Shown: piece after piece, positions 8,052 through 18,074 of the stretch | Numbering within the stretch: the stretch's first letter is position 1 | Layout: every line of letters begins with the position of its first letter | Assembly (NCBI RefSeq): GCF_001665575.1 | Contig: NZ_LZSU01000007.1 | Coordinates: forward strand, 54,909 to 118,908 | Length of the DNA: 64,000 nt | Reading direction: 5' to 3' | Source of the DNA: Mycobacterium sp. 852013-51886_SCH5428379 | GTDB taxonomy: Bacteria; Actinomycetota; Actinomycetes; Mycobacteriales; Mycobacteriaceae | Made by a program: the position numbers and the translations under genes | The notes under the pieces: model-generated | Told to the model about the DNA's origin: nothing | Databases searched by the model: none | What the model saw: the letters and a program-made list of their open reading frames with translations, nothing else

Positions 8052-8477
8052 GTGAGCGCACCGCAAACCACCGGCGATACGACCGAAGACCTGCCTCCGG
8101 GCACCACCCCGTACTACGCGCGCATGCACCGCTACATCAAGCGGGCGGTGCTGGTGTGCCTGGTGGCGCTCGTCATCGAAGGCGCTTTCACGCTGCCGTT
8201 CATGGCGGTGTACTACGGCTACCCGACTTTGAGCTTCACCGAGATCTGTAGCGAACTGCTCAAGGTGCGCTACTCCGACGACGCGCTCGAGTGCAAGGTG
8301 CCCTACCCGCCGCTGGGGCCGCCGGAGGGCGCCGAAGGCAAGGACACCGCCCAGGACGAGTGGGGCGTACAGCCGGTCCCGAAATACCACCGGCTCGGGT
8401 TCCGCGAACTGGTGCGCATCCATGAGGAGCGCGAAGCGCGCCAGGCCGCGGAACGTCAGGCCGGCCCGACGCCGTGA
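8052..8477 (+). CDS. Bitopic membrane protein, last gene of the cassette
   Basis: 141 aa, GTG 8052 with AGGAGAGG 5 nt upstream. A polar N-terminus (about 1-30) is followed by a single hydrophobic helix ([20 protein letters not shown], about 33-52) and a soluble tail with two Cys (CSELLK...LECK), a Pro-rich middle, and an Arg/Glu-rich end ([14 protein letters not shown]). Family not recognised. It lies 31 nt after paralogue B, same strand, and is probably co-transcribed. The cysteines might bind metal or form a disulfide, but this is speculative. Confidence 0.75.
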   Translation: MSAPQTTGDTTEDLPPGTTPYYARMHRYIKRAVLVCLVALVIEGAFTLPFMAVYYGYPTLSFTEICSELLKVRYSDDALECKVPYPPLGPPEGAEGKDTAQDEWGVQPVPKYHRLGFRELVRIHEEREARQAAERQAGPTP

Positions 8478-8510
8478 GCGACGGTTCGGTCATCCCCTGA
8501 CGGGCCGAGT

Positions 8511-8560
8511 GGTACCCCGTAGTACCCTGGGCGAGTTCGCCGGGCACGTCCTATTAGGAC
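8511..8560. promoter_or_regulatory. Two short palindromes upstream of the diguanylate cyclase gene
   Basis: GGTAC-N6-GTACC at 8511-8526 and GTCCTATTAGGAC at 8548-8560 are both perfect inverted repeats in the 114-nt gap before the GGDEF gene. Either could be a regulator site; no known consensus recognised. Confidence 0.3.
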
Positions 8561-8591
8561 CACCCGGTCGGCTGCAATACGGGGAGCGGCG

Positions 8592-9683
8592 GTGATGGCG
8601 GCGGCTTGGTCGACTTACCTGCGGTCCGCTGCCCGCCACTACGAGTGGATCAGCGACTACCTGGCATCCCGAGGTATGACCACGGCCGTCCGGGCCATGA
8701 TGGCCGGCATCGCGGGATCGCTGTCGATCTGCCTGTTCGTCCTGCTCCACTTCGACGGCCCGGTCAGCGATCTGCAGGCCGCTCTGACATGGACCGCGAT
8801 GGCCGGCGGCATCTTCGGTGTCGTGTTGTGGGCGTGGCGGTGGCCGACCCATTTTCAGTCGATCCTCTTCGCCGTCGTGTCCAACGCCTCCATCGCGCTG
8901 TCGTGTCTGGCCTATCCGAATCCGCACGGGACGCTGGTGGGAAGCGTGTCGTTCGCGACGATGGCGGCCTACATCGCGTTCTTCCACTCGACTGCCCTGG
9001 TCGTGTACAACTTCCTCGTCACCACGGCGGTCGCCGTCAGCGCAGCGTGGCGGATCGCGCTGACCGGACACCCGGCGATGGGCATCGTCGACCTGTTCAT
9101 CGTGCTGCAGATCAACGTCGCCATGCCGGTGGCGATCTACGTCCTGGTCCGCGCGCTGCGCAAGGATCTGGTGCGCGCCGAGGAGGATCCGCTCACCGGG
9201 CTGCTCAACCGGCGCGCGTTCTTCCTGCACAGCGCGAAGTTGCTCACCGGACAGCAGCCCGGCTCCGAGGGCCATCTGTTGATCGCGTTGGTGGATCTGG
9301 ACAAGTTCAAGCGGATCAACGACACCTACGGCCACCAGGCCGGCGACGGCGCGTTGATCGCCGTCGCCGAGGCACTGCGCCGGGCCGCCGGGGGTGAGGA
9401 CACGGTGATCGGCCGTAGCGGCGGCGAGGAGTTCGTCATCGCTGCGGTGCGCAGTTCGGCGGACCCCGGATCGCTCGCGGAGCAGATCTGCGCGGAGGTC
9501 GCCGCACTCCCGATTCCCATCACCGCCAGCGTCGGCACCGCGACGATGCCGCTGGCGGATGCCGAAGGGACACCGGACGCGTCGTGGATCGACCGGCTCA
9601 TCAGTGCCGCGGACGCCGCGATGTACGACGCGAAGCGGGCGGGCGGGAACCGCTGCCACCACTTCGGCGTCGCACACCGCTGA
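8592..9683 (+). CDS. Membrane-bound diguanylate cyclase (GGDEF domain)
   Basis: 363 aa (alternative ATG at 8595; GGGGAGCGG just upstream). The N-terminal half (about 30-190) has about six hydrophobic segments, a MASE-like membrane sensor. The C-terminal GGDEF domain (about 195-360) shows DPLTGLLNRRAF, the metal-binding DLDKFKRINDTYGH and the active-site motif SGGEEFV, so it should make c-di-GMP from two GTP. The RxxD inhibitory-site motif expected just before GGEEF is not seen (GGED there), suggesting weak product inhibition. No EAL domain. It follows the cassette on the same strand, 114 nt on. Confidence 0.9.
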   Translation: MMAAAWSTYLRSAARHYEWISDYLASRGMTTAVRAMMAGIAGSLSICLFVLLHFDGPVSDLQAALTWTAMAGGIFGVVLWAWRWPTHFQSILFAVVSNASIALSCLAYPNPHGTLVGSVSFATMAAYIAFFHSTALVVYNFLVTTAVAVSAAWRIALTGHPAMGIVDLFIVLQINVAMPVAIYVLVRALRKDLVRAEEDPLTGLLNRRAFFLHSAKLLTGQQPGSEGHLLIALVDLDKFKRINDTYGHQAGDGALIAVAEALRRAAGGEDTVIGRSGGEEFVIAAVRSSADPGSLAEQICAEVAALPIPITASVGTATMPLADAEGTPDASWIDRLISAADAAMYDAKRAGGNRCHHFGVAHR

Positions 9684-9732
9684 GGGTTCCGGCGCGCGCC
9701 GAGATCAACGTTTCGCCCGATTCCACTCGCAC

Positions 9733-9764
9733 TTTTCCGCCCGTTTGATCATTTGGGCGGAAAA
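9733..9764. terminator. Hairpin between convergent genes, copy 1 of a repeated element
   Basis: 10-bp stem TTTTCCGCCC (9733-9742) with GGGCGGAAAA (9755-9764), 12-nt loop containing TGATCA, then an A-tract (9761-9769). Read on the minus strand it lies just past the stop of the SRPBCC gene; read on plus it follows the GGDEF gene. Likely a bidirectional terminator. The 23-nt core 9737-9759 recurs identically at 39897-39919. Confidence 0.6.
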
Positions 9765-9775
9765 AAAAAGGGGGG

Positions 9776-10225
9776 TCAGGCGGGGGCGAAGACCGCTTTG
9801 AAGCGCTCCAGCGATTCGCGGATGTCGTTTTTCAGTGCCGAGGCGACGACCATGCCGATCGGGCCGAACAGCGCGGGGCCGCCGAGGTGCACGTCGAAGG
9901 TGACCGTCGAACAGGATTCGTCGCCGTTCTCGGCCGGGCGGACCTTGCCGATCATCTTCACCTTGACGCCGCCCTTGCCGTCACCGTTGAGGGTCATGGT
10001 CTGCGGCGGCTTGTAGTTCACGATCGTCCACTGCATCCGGGTCGCCAGGCCCATGACCTCGACGATCGAGTCGATCCGGGTCCCCTTCTCCAGGGTCTCG
10101 GGCAGCTTGGACCGCCACACCCGGTGGATGCTCAGCCATTCCTTGTATCGCGCCAGATCGGACGCGCACGCCCACGCCTTGTCCGGCGGCAGCGGCACGT
10201 CGACCGAAACCGAGAGCTTGGCCAT
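9776..10225 (-). CDS. SRPBCC-fold protein, Rv0910-family putative toxin
   Basis: 149 aa, START/polyketide-cyclase fold: starts MAKLSVSVDVPLPPDKAW, with a DLARYKEWL helix and a C-terminal helix. Similar in size and context to M. tuberculosis Rv0910, described as the toxin of the Rv0909/Rv0910 pair. It begins 3 nt after the stop of the Rv0909-like gene, the expected antitoxin-first order, and the same two genes follow ctpE in M. tuberculosis. The toxin role comes from that homology; the fold itself could equally bind a hydrophobic ligand. Confidence 0.85.
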   Translation of the reverse strand: MAKLSVSVDVPLPPDKAWACASDLARYKEWLSIHRVWRSKLPETLEKGTRIDSIVEVMGLATRMQWTIVNYKPPQTMTLNGDGKGGVKVKMIGKVRPAENGDESCSTVTFDVHLGGPALFGPIGMVVASALKNDIRESLERFKAVFAPA

Positions 10226-10228
10226 GGG

Positions 10229-10441
10229 TCAGGGGTGCAGCGGCGGGTTCTGCGGGTTCACGGGACCGCCGGGGTTGTTCTTGTCGACGTATGACCGCGC
10301 GGCGCTCTGCGCCTTGTTCACCTTGTCGGTGTACTTGCCCTGCGTCTTCTGGTCGAAGAAATCGCCGGCCTTCTCGATGGCCTGGCCGGCCTTGTCGGGA
10401 TTCTTCGACACCCAGTTCTTCACCTTGTCGAATAGAGCCAT
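10229..10441 (-). CDS. Rv0909-family small protein, putative antitoxin
   Basis: 70 aa, strongly charged: MALFDKVKNWVSKNPDKAG, then IEKAGDFFDQKTQGKYTDKV and a Pro/Asn-rich tail. The size and the DK(V)K...EKAGDF(F/V)D pattern match the Rv0909 antitoxin family. It sits between ctpE (9 nt upstream) and the Rv0910-like gene (3 nt downstream) and probably reads as part of the echA6-ctpE transcript, although a private promoter cannot be excluded. Confidence 0.82.
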   Translation of the reverse strand: MALFDKVKNWVSKNPDKAGQAIEKAGDFFDQKTQGKYTDKVNKAQSAARSYVDKNNPGGPVNPQNPPLHP

Positions 10442-10450
10442 GACGTCAGC

Positions 10451-12856
10451 TTACCGGTCACGCCAGAGCCGTCGGCGTTCGCCGAGGACCCGGCCCTGCA
10501 CCCACCACAGCGCCTCGATCAGCACTGCCCCGAGCGCACCGATCGCGAGCGCGATCGACGTGACCTCGATGTTCGTCGGGTCCAGGATGAACAGTTCCTG
10601 CGCCAGGGGCAGCGAGAAAATCACCAGGTAGGCCAGCGCCGAACCCGCCACCAGCGCGATCCGCCACCACTCGTACGGCCGGGCCACCACCGCCAGCACC
10701 CATACCGCGCTCACGAGCAGTGTGATCAACGCGGCGGTCGACGCCTGCACCTGCTCGGTCTCGGTGGCTGCGCGGCCCTGGTAGGCCACCAGATACGACA
10801 CGAACGTCGCGGTGCCCACCACCACTCCCGACGGCAGCGCCGCGGTCATGACGCGGCGGACGAACCCGGGTCGGGCGCGTTCGTGGTTGGGCGCCAGCGA
10901 CAGGATGAACGCCGGGATGCCGATGGTGAACCAGGCGGCGATCGTGACGTGGATCGGCTGGAACGGGAACAGCAGCGGGTCGGTGCCGAACAGTTTCGAG
11001 CCCAGCCCCGCCAATCCGACCAGCACGGCCAGCAGCACCGAGTAGACGGTCTTGGTGAGGAACAGATTCGAGACCCGTTCGATGTTGCCGATCACCCGGC
11101 GGCCCTCGGCCACCACGTAGGGCAGCGTTGCGAACTTGTTGTCCAGCAACACGATCTGCGCGACGGCGCGCGACGCCGGGCTGCCTGCGCCCATCGCCAC
11201 GCCGATGTCGGCGTCCTTGAGCGCCAGTACGTCGTTGACGCCGTCGCCGGTCATCGCCACGGTGTGCCCGTGCGACTGGAGCGCATGCACCATCGCACGC
11301 TTCTGATCCGGCCGGACCCGCCCGAACGTGGTGTGGGTTTCCAGCGTGTCGGCAAGTTCGCCGACGGCCTGCGGCAGGTTCCTGGCGTCCATGCACTCAC
11401 CGTGCAGACCCAGCGAGCCGGCGACCGCGCTCACCGACACCGCGTTGTCCCCGGAGATCACCTTGATCGACACGTGCTGGCTGGCGAAGTAGTCGAGGGT
11501 GCCGCGGGCGTCGGGGCGGACCCGCTGTTCGAGCACCACCAGCGCCACCGGGGTGACGGTGCCCGGCGCATCGGGATGGTCGACAGGTAGATCCGAGGAG
11601 CCGAGCAGCAGCACCCGCAGCCCCTGCGAGCCGATCTCCTCGGCCTGTCCGGCGACGGGAGAATCCGGATCCAGCAACACATCCGGGGCGCCGATCACCC
11701 AGTTGCCGTGGGCACCGAACGAGACGCCACTCCACTTGGTGGCCGACTTGAACGGTGCGGTCGCGGTGGCGGTCCAGCCCGGCGGATCCGGGTACGCCTC
11801 CGCGATGGCCAGCATGCTGGCGTTGGGTCGGCTGTCGTCGGCGGCCATGGCCGCCAGGACGTCCTCCACGTGATCCTCGGTGATGGCGCGCACGTCCGCC
11901 AGCCGCATCCCGTTCTCGGTCAGTGTGCCGGTCTTGTCGGCGCACACCACGTCGACCCGGGCCAGCCCCTCGATCGCGGGCAGTTCGTTGACCAGGCACT
12001 TTCGCCGGCCCAGCCGCACCACACCGACCGCGAACGCGATCGACGTCATCAACACCAGACCTTCGGGCACCATCGGCACCAGCGCGCCGACCATCGCGAG
12101 TACCGCACGCTGCCAACCGGATTCGGTGGTGAACAGCTGCGTGTAGATGGTGAGCAGGCCCGCGGGCACGAGTAGATAGGTGATGAACCGCAGGATCTGG
12201 TTGATGCCGTTACGCAGTTCGGATTTCACCAGCGTGAACTTGCTGGCCTCCTCCGCGAGCTTGGCCGCATACGCTTCCCGCCCGACCTTGGTGGCCCGGT
12301 AGGCGCCCGTCCCGGCGACGACGAAACTGCCCGACATCACGTGGTCCCCGGCGTCTTTCGCGATCGGATCGGCCTCACCGGTGAGCAGCGATTCGTCGAC
12401 TTCGAGGTTGGCGTCTTCGACGACCTCACCGTCGACGACGATTTGATCGCCGGGTCCCAGCTCGATGATGTCGTCGAGCACGACCTGACTCGGGGACAGC
12501 GGCTGCGACGTGGACGAGGACCCGGTGCCGGTGCCGGTGCTCCTGCGCACCACGGGTTTGGCCTGTCCGACGATCGCGAGTTTGTCCAGGGTCTTCTTGG
12601 CCCGCAGTTCCTGGATGATGCCGATCGCGCTGTTGGCGATGATCAGCAGGCCGAACGCGCCGTTGATGAGCGAGCCGGTCGACAGCACGATGACGAACAG
12701 CACGCCGAGGATCGCGTTGATCCGGGTGAAGATGTTGGCGCGCACGATCTCTCCGGTGCTGCGCGCCGCCCGCGTCGGGACATCGTTGGTCTGGCCTGCC
12801 GCGACCCGCTCGGCGACCTGCGCGTCGGTCAGCCCGGTGACCACCGCCAGGCTCAT
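10451..12856 (-). CDS. ctpE: P-type cation-transporting ATPase CtpE
   Basis: 801 aa, full length for CtpE. Motifs: TGEAD in the actuator region (about residue 154), phosphorylation loop [12 protein letters not shown] (Asp about 307), hinge [16 protein letters not shown], and about ten membrane spans. CtpE of mycobacteria has been linked to calcium uptake across the plasma membrane. The ATG at 12856 overlaps the stop of the upstream beta-lactamase-like gene (ATGA), so the two are translationally coupled. Ortholog of Rv0908 by sequence and context. Confidence 0.93.
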   Translation of the reverse strand: MSLAVVTGLTDAQVAERVAAGQTNDVPTRAARSTGEIVRANIFTRINAILGVLFVIVLSTGSLINGAFGLLIIANSAIGIIQELRAKKTLDKLAIVGQAKPVVRRSTGTGTGSSSTSQPLSPSQVVLDDIIELGPGDQIVVDGEVVEDANLEVDESLLTGEADPIAKDAGDHVMSGSFVVAGTGAYRATKVGREAYAAKLAEEASKFTLVKSELRNGINQILRFITYLLVPAGLLTIYTQLFTTESGWQRAVLAMVGALVPMVPEGLVLMTSIAFAVGVVRLGRRKCLVNELPAIEGLARVDVVCADKTGTLTENGMRLADVRAITEDHVEDVLAAMAADDSRPNASMLAIAEAYPDPPGWTATATAPFKSATKWSGVSFGAHGNWVIGAPDVLLDPDSPVAGQAEEIGSQGLRVLLLGSSDLPVDHPDAPGTVTPVALVVLEQRVRPDARGTLDYFASQHVSIKVISGDNAVSVSAVAGSLGLHGECMDARNLPQAVGELADTLETHTTFGRVRPDQKRAMVHALQSHGHTVAMTGDGVNDVLALKDADIGVAMGAGSPASRAVAQIVLLDNKFATLPYVVAEGRRVIGNIERVSNLFLTKTVYSVLLAVLVGLAGLGSKLFGTDPLLFPFQPIHVTIAAWFTIGIPAFILSLAPNHERARPGFVRRVMTAALPSGVVVGTATFVSYLVAYQGRAATETEQVQASTAALITLLVSAVWVLAVVARPYEWWRIALVAGSALAYLVIFSLPLAQELFILDPTNIEVTSIALAIGALGAVLIEALWWVQGRVLGERRRLWRDR

Positions 12857-14445
12857 TTGACGAAGACTCCGTCGTGGTGGTCGTCGAAGTACTCCAGCGT
12901 CAGGCGGTCACCGTCGAAGGTCGCCTTCGACACCGAGCCGGGCGGGGAGTTCTCCGAGACGAACTCGAACGTGAACACGTTGGCGTCCCAGTGCTTCAAC
13001 GGCCAGGTGTCGCCGCGCGGGCCGATTCGCAGTCCGAGCGTGCCGCCGGCTTCAGTGACCGTGGCGGGCCCCCAGAACGCGTTGTCGTAGACGCCGGCCA
13101 GGCTCGCGGGCGGCGGGGACGGCGCCGGGTTGACCGGGCGCGGCTTGCCGACGAGGTCGCCGACCGGCTGCTCCATCTGCTCGAACGGCGCTTTGTACAG
13201 CGCATACCAGTCCTCGCGGACCTCGCCGAACTGGACGAGGTCGGCGAACTGGGCGGTCAGCGACTCGGGCACTCCGGACGGGGTCGCGTTGGTCAGGGCG
13301 ACGATCGCGACGTCGGCCGACGGCAGGATCACGAAGGTCGTACCGGCGCCCAATTCGAAGGCGCCCGAGTGGCTGAGCTGCTGGCGCGCCCCCGATGTGG
13401 TGCCGACGTTGAACCCGTAGCCGTAGAAACCGCTGCGCATCGCGGGCTCCGATCCCCGACTTGCGACGCTCTGCGGGGTGAGCGCGGGCAGCAGCGCATC
13501 GGGCTCGATGATCTGCCGATCGCCGGCCTTACCGTCGGCGAGCACCATCGTGAGCCATTTCGTCATGTCGTTGACCGACGAACTCACTCCTCCGGCCGGC
13601 CCCTCCGCGTCGGCGTTGCGGACGTAGCGCGGCTCGTACCGGCCGTCCACATGAATGTGGCCCACCGCACGATCGGGTCGGGCCTCGTAGTCGGCGAACC
13701 GGGAGCTGGTCGACGTCATCCCCAGCGGCCGGTACAGCACCTCCTCGCTGAGCGTCTCCCACGACTTGCCGGCACTCGTGGCCACCGCCTCCGCGCCGGC
13801 GGTGAGCCCGAAGTTGGTGTAGGCGTAGCTATCTCGGAACGGAGCAAGCGGAAGCTGCCGCAACCGTTCGAGAATGGCGCGTCGGTCGTAGCCGAGGTCC
13901 TCGAGACGGTCACCGGCGTGGTCGGGCAGCCCGGAGCGATGCGCGTACAGATCGCCGACGGTGACCATCTGCGTGACTGCGGGGTCCGACAGCGCGAACC
14001 ACGGCAGCTTCGACACCACCGGGGTGTCCCAGCCGATCGCACCCTCGCTCACCTGCTGCGCGACGACGGTGGCGCCCAAGGGTTTGGACAGCGACGCGAG
14101 CTGAAACACCGTGTCGGGGTCGACCTTCGCGCCGGTGCGAACATCGGTGACCCCGAAGCCCTTGGCATACACGACGTCTGCCCCGTGCACGACGGCGACC
14201 GCCATCCCGGGGATCCCGGAATCGGTCATCAGCTTCTCGGCGAGCCCGTCCAGTTGGGCGACGGCCTTGCCGACCGCGTCTTCGGGCAGCGGCATGGCGG
14301 GGACGAGCGGGGGCGGCACATCCGACAGCGTGGGCGCCGCGGCGGGCTGCGTCGACTGCGGCTCGGCGGCCGGTCGGGAATCGCACGCCGCCACGAGGGT
14401 CAGCGCCGCGGCGAGCGCCGCGAGCGGCAGAAGTCGGGGGGTCAC
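12853..14445 (-). CDS. Serine beta-lactamase/esterase-family lipoprotein (Rv0907-like)
   Basis: 530 aa. N-terminal signal with lipobox LVAAC (Cys about 21), so an exported lipoprotein. Class-C-like hydrolase domain about 60-400: SxxK in LASLSKPLG and YxN in SYAYTNFG, plus HSGAFELG in the third-motif region. A C-terminal beta domain (about 440-530) resembles the DUF3471-type tail of such proteins. Probably a cell-wall or lipid esterase or DD-peptidase-like hydrolase; substrate unknown. Overlaps the ctpE start by 4 nt and lies 17 nt after the MBL gene. GTG start. Confidence 0.88.
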   Translation of the reverse strand: MTPRLLPLAALAAALTLVAACDSRPAAEPQSTQPAAAPTLSDVPPPLVPAMPLPEDAVGKAVAQLDGLAEKLMTDSGIPGMAVAVVHGADVVYAKGFGVTDVRTGAKVDPDTVFQLASLSKPLGATVVAQQVSEGAIGWDTPVVSKLPWFALSDPAVTQMVTVGDLYAHRSGLPDHAGDRLEDLGYDRRAILERLRQLPLAPFRDSYAYTNFGLTAGAEAVATSAGKSWETLSEEVLYRPLGMTSTSSRFADYEARPDRAVGHIHVDGRYEPRYVRNADAEGPAGGVSSSVNDMTKWLTMVLADGKAGDRQIIEPDALLPALTPQSVASRGSEPAMRSGFYGYGFNVGTTSGARQQLSHSGAFELGAGTTFVILPSADVAIVALTNATPSGVPESLTAQFADLVQFGEVREDWYALYKAPFEQMEQPVGDLVGKPRPVNPAPSPPPASLAGVYDNAFWGPATVTEAGGTLGLRIGPRGDTWPLKHWDANVFTFEFVSENSPPGSVSKATFDGDRLTLEYFDDHHDGVFVK

Positions 14446-14462
14446 AGCTGCACGCTAGCGCG

Positions 14463-15575
14463 TCAGAGTTCCCACCACGGGTCGATCATGATCGCGTCCC
14501 GTTCGATCCGCTGACCGGGTTTGGGCACCGCGACGTGCACGCCCTGCTCGTCGGCGGCCGTCAGCAACCGCTCGACCGGCTCCGCCCACGGGTGCGGCGC
14601 CAACCGGAACGTGGCCCAGTGGATCGGCACCAGCAGCCCGGTGCCGGCATCGGTGACGTCGCGGTGGGCGCGCACCGCCTCCTCCGGGTTCATGTGGATG
14701 TCCGGCCACGCCGGGTGGTAGGCCCCGATGGGCAGCAGCGTCAGATCGAACGGACCGTGCGCCTCGGCGGTGTCGGTGAAGCTGCGGGTGTAGCCGGTGT
14801 CGCCGCCGAAGAAGACGCTGTTCTTCGGACCCTTGATCGCCCACGAGGACCACAGCGTGGTGTTGCGGGTGAACAGGCGACCGGAGAAGTGCCGGGCCGG
14901 GGTGCACACCAGGGTGAGATCGCCGAGCTGGTGGCTCTCGTTCCAGTCCAGTTCCACGATGCGGTGTTCGGCGATACCCCACACCCGGAGATGGGCACCG
15001 ACGCCGAGGGGGACGACGAATGGGGCGCGCTGGGTGCGGGCCAACCCGAGGATCGTGTCCATGTCGAGGTGGTCGTAGTGGTCGTGGCTGATGATGACGG
15101 CGTCCACGGCGGGCAGTCGTTCCAGCGCCACCGGAGGTTCGTGCAGCCGCTCCGGGCCGATGTTGCGCGACGGCGAACACCGCCGGCTCCAGATCGGATC
15201 GGTCAGTACCCGATATCCATCCACTTCGACCAGCACCGAGGAGTGCCCGTGCCAGTACGCGGCCAGTCCGGCGGCGTCGGCGTCGATGCGTGCCGGTTCG
15301 ACGACCGGGATGGGTGCGCCCGGCCTGCCGTTGCCCGCGGTGACGAGCTCGCGGAGCAGCAGGCGACGCGCCTCGGCGTCGAGGCTCATCGTGGCGGCGG
15401 GTTCCGTATTGACGAAGGCGCCGTCGTGGAACTGGGGTGACCGGCGGGCGACTGCCGCGATGTCGGCGGGCGTCGCACCGAGCGACGCCGGGGTGCCCTG
15501 CAGTGCGCGCAGCACCCAGCCCCCGGCCAGCAGGGAGGCCGTGCCGAAGCCGAATCGCAGTGCGGCGCGCAGCAT
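14463..15575 (-). CDS. Metallo-beta-lactamase-fold hydrolase (Rv0906-like, NAPE-PLD/UlaG type)
   Basis: 370 aa. N-terminal hydrophobic segment (about 8-28) that may be a signal or anchor. MBL fold: WHGHSSVLVEVDG, metal-binding SHDHYDHLD (about 160-168), PARHFSGR, GGDTGY and PIHW. These motifs resemble N-acyl-phosphatidylethanolamine phospholipase-D-like and UlaG proteins. Predicted metal-dependent phosphodiesterase or lactonase acting on a lipid-like substrate. It starts 1 nt after the echA6 stop and so belongs to the echA6-ctpE operon. Ortholog of Rv0906 by order. Confidence 0.87.
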   Translation of the reverse strand: MLRAALRFGFGTASLLAGGWVLRALQGTPASLGATPADIAAVARRSPQFHDGAFVNTEPAATMSLDAEARRLLLRELVTAGNGRPGAPIPVVEPARIDADAAGLAAYWHGHSSVLVEVDGYRVLTDPIWSRRCSPSRNIGPERLHEPPVALERLPAVDAVIISHDHYDHLDMDTILGLARTQRAPFVVPLGVGAHLRVWGIAEHRIVELDWNESHQLGDLTLVCTPARHFSGRLFTRNTTLWSSWAIKGPKNSVFFGGDTGYTRSFTDTAEAHGPFDLTLLPIGAYHPAWPDIHMNPEEAVRAHRDVTDAGTGLLVPIHWATFRLAPHPWAEPVERLLTAADEQGVHVAVPKPGQRIERDAIMIDPWWEL

Positions 15576-15576
15576 G

Positions 15577-16311
15577 TCAGGCTCCCTTGAACCGCGGCGG
15601 GCGCTTTTCGATGCGGGCGACCTGGGCTTCGATGATGTCCTCGCTGGCCCACGCGCGGTCGAAGAGTTCGGTGTGGGCGGGCCACGGGTCCTCGTAGGCG
15701 CCGTCGTCGTTGAGGACGCGTTTGGCGTGCTGCAACGCCAGCGGCGCGTAGCCGGCGATCTCCTGGGCCCACGCCTGGGCGTCCGAGAGCGTGCCGAGCC
15801 GGTTGGCCATGCCGGTTTGCAGCGCCATATCGGCGGTGAGCCGCTCCGCGGCGAGCAGCATCCCCCGGGCCCGGCCGGCCCCGACCAGCGACGTCAGTCG
15901 GCGGATGCTCCAATTGTCCAGCGCGATACCGTATTTCGCGACAGGGAACTGGAAGTAGGCCTCGGGGGCCACCACCCGCAGATCGCAGATCATCGACAGG
16001 ATGACTCCGGCGCCGATCGCCGGACCGTTGACCGCGCCGATGACCGGCACGGGCGCCTGGTCGATGGCGATGTTGAGCGCCCTGGCCTTCTCGGGCAGCT
16101 CGTCGGCGACGCCCTGGCCGCCCGACAGGTCCGCTCCGGAACTGAACACGTGGCCCTGGCCGGTCAGCACGATCGCGCGGACGTCCTCCGACGCGGCCTT
16201 CTCGATCGCTTCACGCAGGCCGTCGACGAGTTCGCTGTTGAGGGCGTTGCGGCGCTCGACACGCTGCATCTCGATGGTCAGCACGTGGCCGTCACGGGTC
16301 AGTCCAATCAT
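15577..16311 (-). CDS. echA6: EchA6-like crotonase-fold protein
   Basis: 244 aa from ATG 16311 ([15 protein letters not shown]); the open frame continues upstream but runs over the accD3 promoter. Crotonase fold with [11 protein letters not shown], the oxyanion region SSGADLSGG and GPAIGAGV. Where active enoyl-CoA hydratases carry their catalytic glutamates, this protein reads [14 protein letters not shown], so both are absent. That fits M. tuberculosis EchA6, reported as a non-catalytic long-chain acyl-CoA-binding protein linked to mycolate synthesis. First gene of a minus-strand operon, divergent from accD3 with only 28 nt between starts. Confidence 0.9.
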   Translation of the reverse strand: MIGLTRDGHVLTIEMQRVERRNALNSELVDGLREAIEKAASEDVRAIVLTGQGHVFSSGADLSGGQGVADELPEKARALNIAIDQAPVPVIGAVNGPAIGAGVILSMICDLRVVAPEAYFQFPVAKYGIALDNWSIRRLTSLVGAGRARGMLLAAERLTADMALQTGMANRLGTLSDAQAWAQEIAGYAPLALQHAKRVLNDDGAYEDPWPAHTELFDRAWASEDIIEAQVARIEKRPPRFKGA

Positions 16312-16339
16312 GGCGGCCAGCCTAACTAGCCTTGCTGAG

Positions 16340-17815
16340 ATGAGTCGGATCAGTGCCATACAGCTGCGGGACACGGTGCTCGACCCCGGGTCCTTCCGCA
16401 GCTGGGACACCCCGCCGTTGGAGATCGCCACCACCGACGACTACCGCGCCGAACTGGCCGCGGCCGCCGCGGCGACCGGGCTGGACGAATCGGTGCTGAC
16501 CGGTGAGGGCCGCGTGTTCGGCCGCCGGGTGGCGGTGCTGGCCTGCGAGTTCGACTTCCTCGCCGGGTCCATCGGGGTGGCCGCCGCCGAACGCATCACC
16601 GCGGCGGTGCAGCGGGCCACCGCTGAGCGGCTCCCGCTGGTCGCGTCCCCGAGTTCCGGCGGCACCCGGATGCAGGAGGGCACCGTTGCGTTCCTGCAGA
16701 TGGTGAAGATCGCCGCCGCCGTCGAACTGCACAAGCGGGCGCAGCTGCCCTATCTGGTCTATCTGCGCCACCCCACCACCGGCGGGGTGTTCGCGTCGTG
16801 GGGCTCGCTCGGTCACATCACCGCCGCCGAACCCGGGGCGCTGATCGGTTTCCTCGGGCCTCGGGTGTACGAGCACCTCTACGGCGAACCGTTCCCGTCG
16901 GGTATCCAGACCGCCGAGAACCTCTACCGGCACGGAGTCATCGACGGTGTGGTGCCGTTGGAGTCGCTGCGGATGACGCTGGACCGGGCGCTGACCGTCG
17001 TCGCCGACCCGCCGGATGAACCGCCACCGCCCCCGGCACCGGAGCCGATCGCCGACGTCCCGGCCTGGGATTCGGTAGAGATCTCCCGGCGTCCGGATCG
17101 GCCCGGCATCGGGTATCTGCTGCGCCACGGCACCACCGAGCGGGTGCTGCTGTCGGGCACCGATCAGGGCGAGGCCGCGACGACGCTACTGGCCCTGGCC
17201 CGCTTCGGCGGTCAGCCGGCGGTGGTGCTGGGGCAACAGCGGCTGGTGGGCGGGATGGTCGGGCCGGCCGCACTGCGGGAGGCTCGCCGCGGGATGGCGC
17301 TGGCCGCGGAACTGCAGCTGCCGCTGGTGCTGGTGATCGACACCGCGGGCCCGGCGCTCACCGTCGAGGCGGAGGAAGGCGGTCTGGCGGGTGAAATCGC
17401 CCGCTGCCTGGCCGAGCTGGTCACCCTCGACACACCGACGGTGTCGGTGCTGCTCGGCCAGGGGTCCGGCGGGCCCGCACTGGCGATGGTGCCGGCCGAC
17501 CGGGTGCTGGCCGCCCTGCACGGCTGGCTGGCCCCGCTGCCGCCGGAGGGCGCGAGTGCCATCGTCTACCGGGACCTCGACCACGCCCCGGAACTCGCCG
17601 CCGCTCAGGGCATCCGGTCGGCCGATCTGCTGCGACGCGGCATCGTCGACGTGATCGTCGGCGAGCATCCCGACGCCGCCGACGAACCGCTCGAGTTCAC
17701 CCGCCGGCTGTCGGCGACCATCGCCGTCGAACTGGCCGCGCTACGGAACGTCCCGGCCGAGACCCGGCTGGCGCACCGGCTCGAGCGCTACCGCCGCATC
17801 GGGCTGCCCGACTGA
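16340..17815 (+). CDS. accD3: Acyl-CoA carboxylase carboxyltransferase subunit AccD3
   Basis: 491 aa from ATG 16340 ([19 protein letters not shown]). Two crotonase-like halves: the N-terminal half with [12 protein letters not shown] and [15 protein letters not shown], the C-terminal half with [29 protein letters not shown] and a [10 protein letters not shown] acyl-CoA loop. This is the fused beta-alpha layout of AccD3. In mycobacteria the physiological substrate is not settled; acetyl- or long-chain acyl-CoA carboxylation is assumed. Divergent from echA6, so the pair likely share a regulatory region (16312-16339). Confidence 0.9.
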   Translation: MSRISAIQLRDTVLDPGSFRSWDTPPLEIATTDDYRAELAAAAAATGLDESVLTGEGRVFGRRVAVLACEFDFLAGSIGVAAAERITAAVQRATAERLPLVASPSSGGTRMQEGTVAFLQMVKIAAAVELHKRAQLPYLVYLRHPTTGGVFASWGSLGHITAAEPGALIGFLGPRVYEHLYGEPFPSGIQTAENLYRHGVIDGVVPLESLRMTLDRALTVVADPPDEPPPPPAPEPIADVPAWDSVEISRRPDRPGIGYLLRHGTTERVLLSGTDQGEAATTLLALARFGGQPAVVLGQQRLVGGMVGPAALREARRGMALAAELQLPLVLVIDTAGPALTVEAEEGGLAGEIARCLAELVTLDTPTVSVLLGQGSGGPALAMVPADRVLAALHGWLAPLPPEGASAIVYRDLDHAPELAAAQGIRSADLLRRGIVDVIVGEHPDAADEPLEFTRRLSATIAVELAALRNVPAETRLAHRLERYRRIGLPD

Positions 17816-17825
17816 CATCTGTGGG

Positions 17826-18074
17826 TCAGCCGCCGAGTTCGTCGACCGCGGTGTTCAGCGCCGCGGCCTGCTCCTCGAGTTCGCGATCGGACAGGTCGGC
17901 GCCGTCGGTCCGCCTGAGCAGTTCGGCGCGGGAGATCACCTCGAGCGCACCCTGGTAGCGGTCCGACCGCAGATCGCCCTCCGTCACCACCTCCGCCCGG
18001 CCCTCGATGAGGACCAGGGTGGCTTCGCCGTCCGCATCGAGCAGGCCGCGTACATGTGTCGCATCGATCGTCAT
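17826..18074 (-). CDS. Small hypothetical protein
   Basis: 82 aa from ATG 18074 (MTIDATHVRGLLDADGEATL). Acidic, with a beta-rich first half (VLIEGRAEVVTEGDL) and a C-terminal helix rich in Glu and Ala. No family recognised. Its start codon overlaps the upstream DUF3072 stop (TGATG, 18072-18076), so the two are coupled. Confidence 0.7.
   Translation of the reverse strand: MTIDATHVRGLLDADGEATLVLIEGRAEVVTEGDLRSDRYQGALEVISRAELLRRTDGADLSDRELEEQAAALNTAVDELGG

Noticed and set aside
8478..8591. c-di-GMP riboswitch before the diguanylate cyclase
   Set aside because: No GEMM-type conserved blocks are visible; only two short palindromes.
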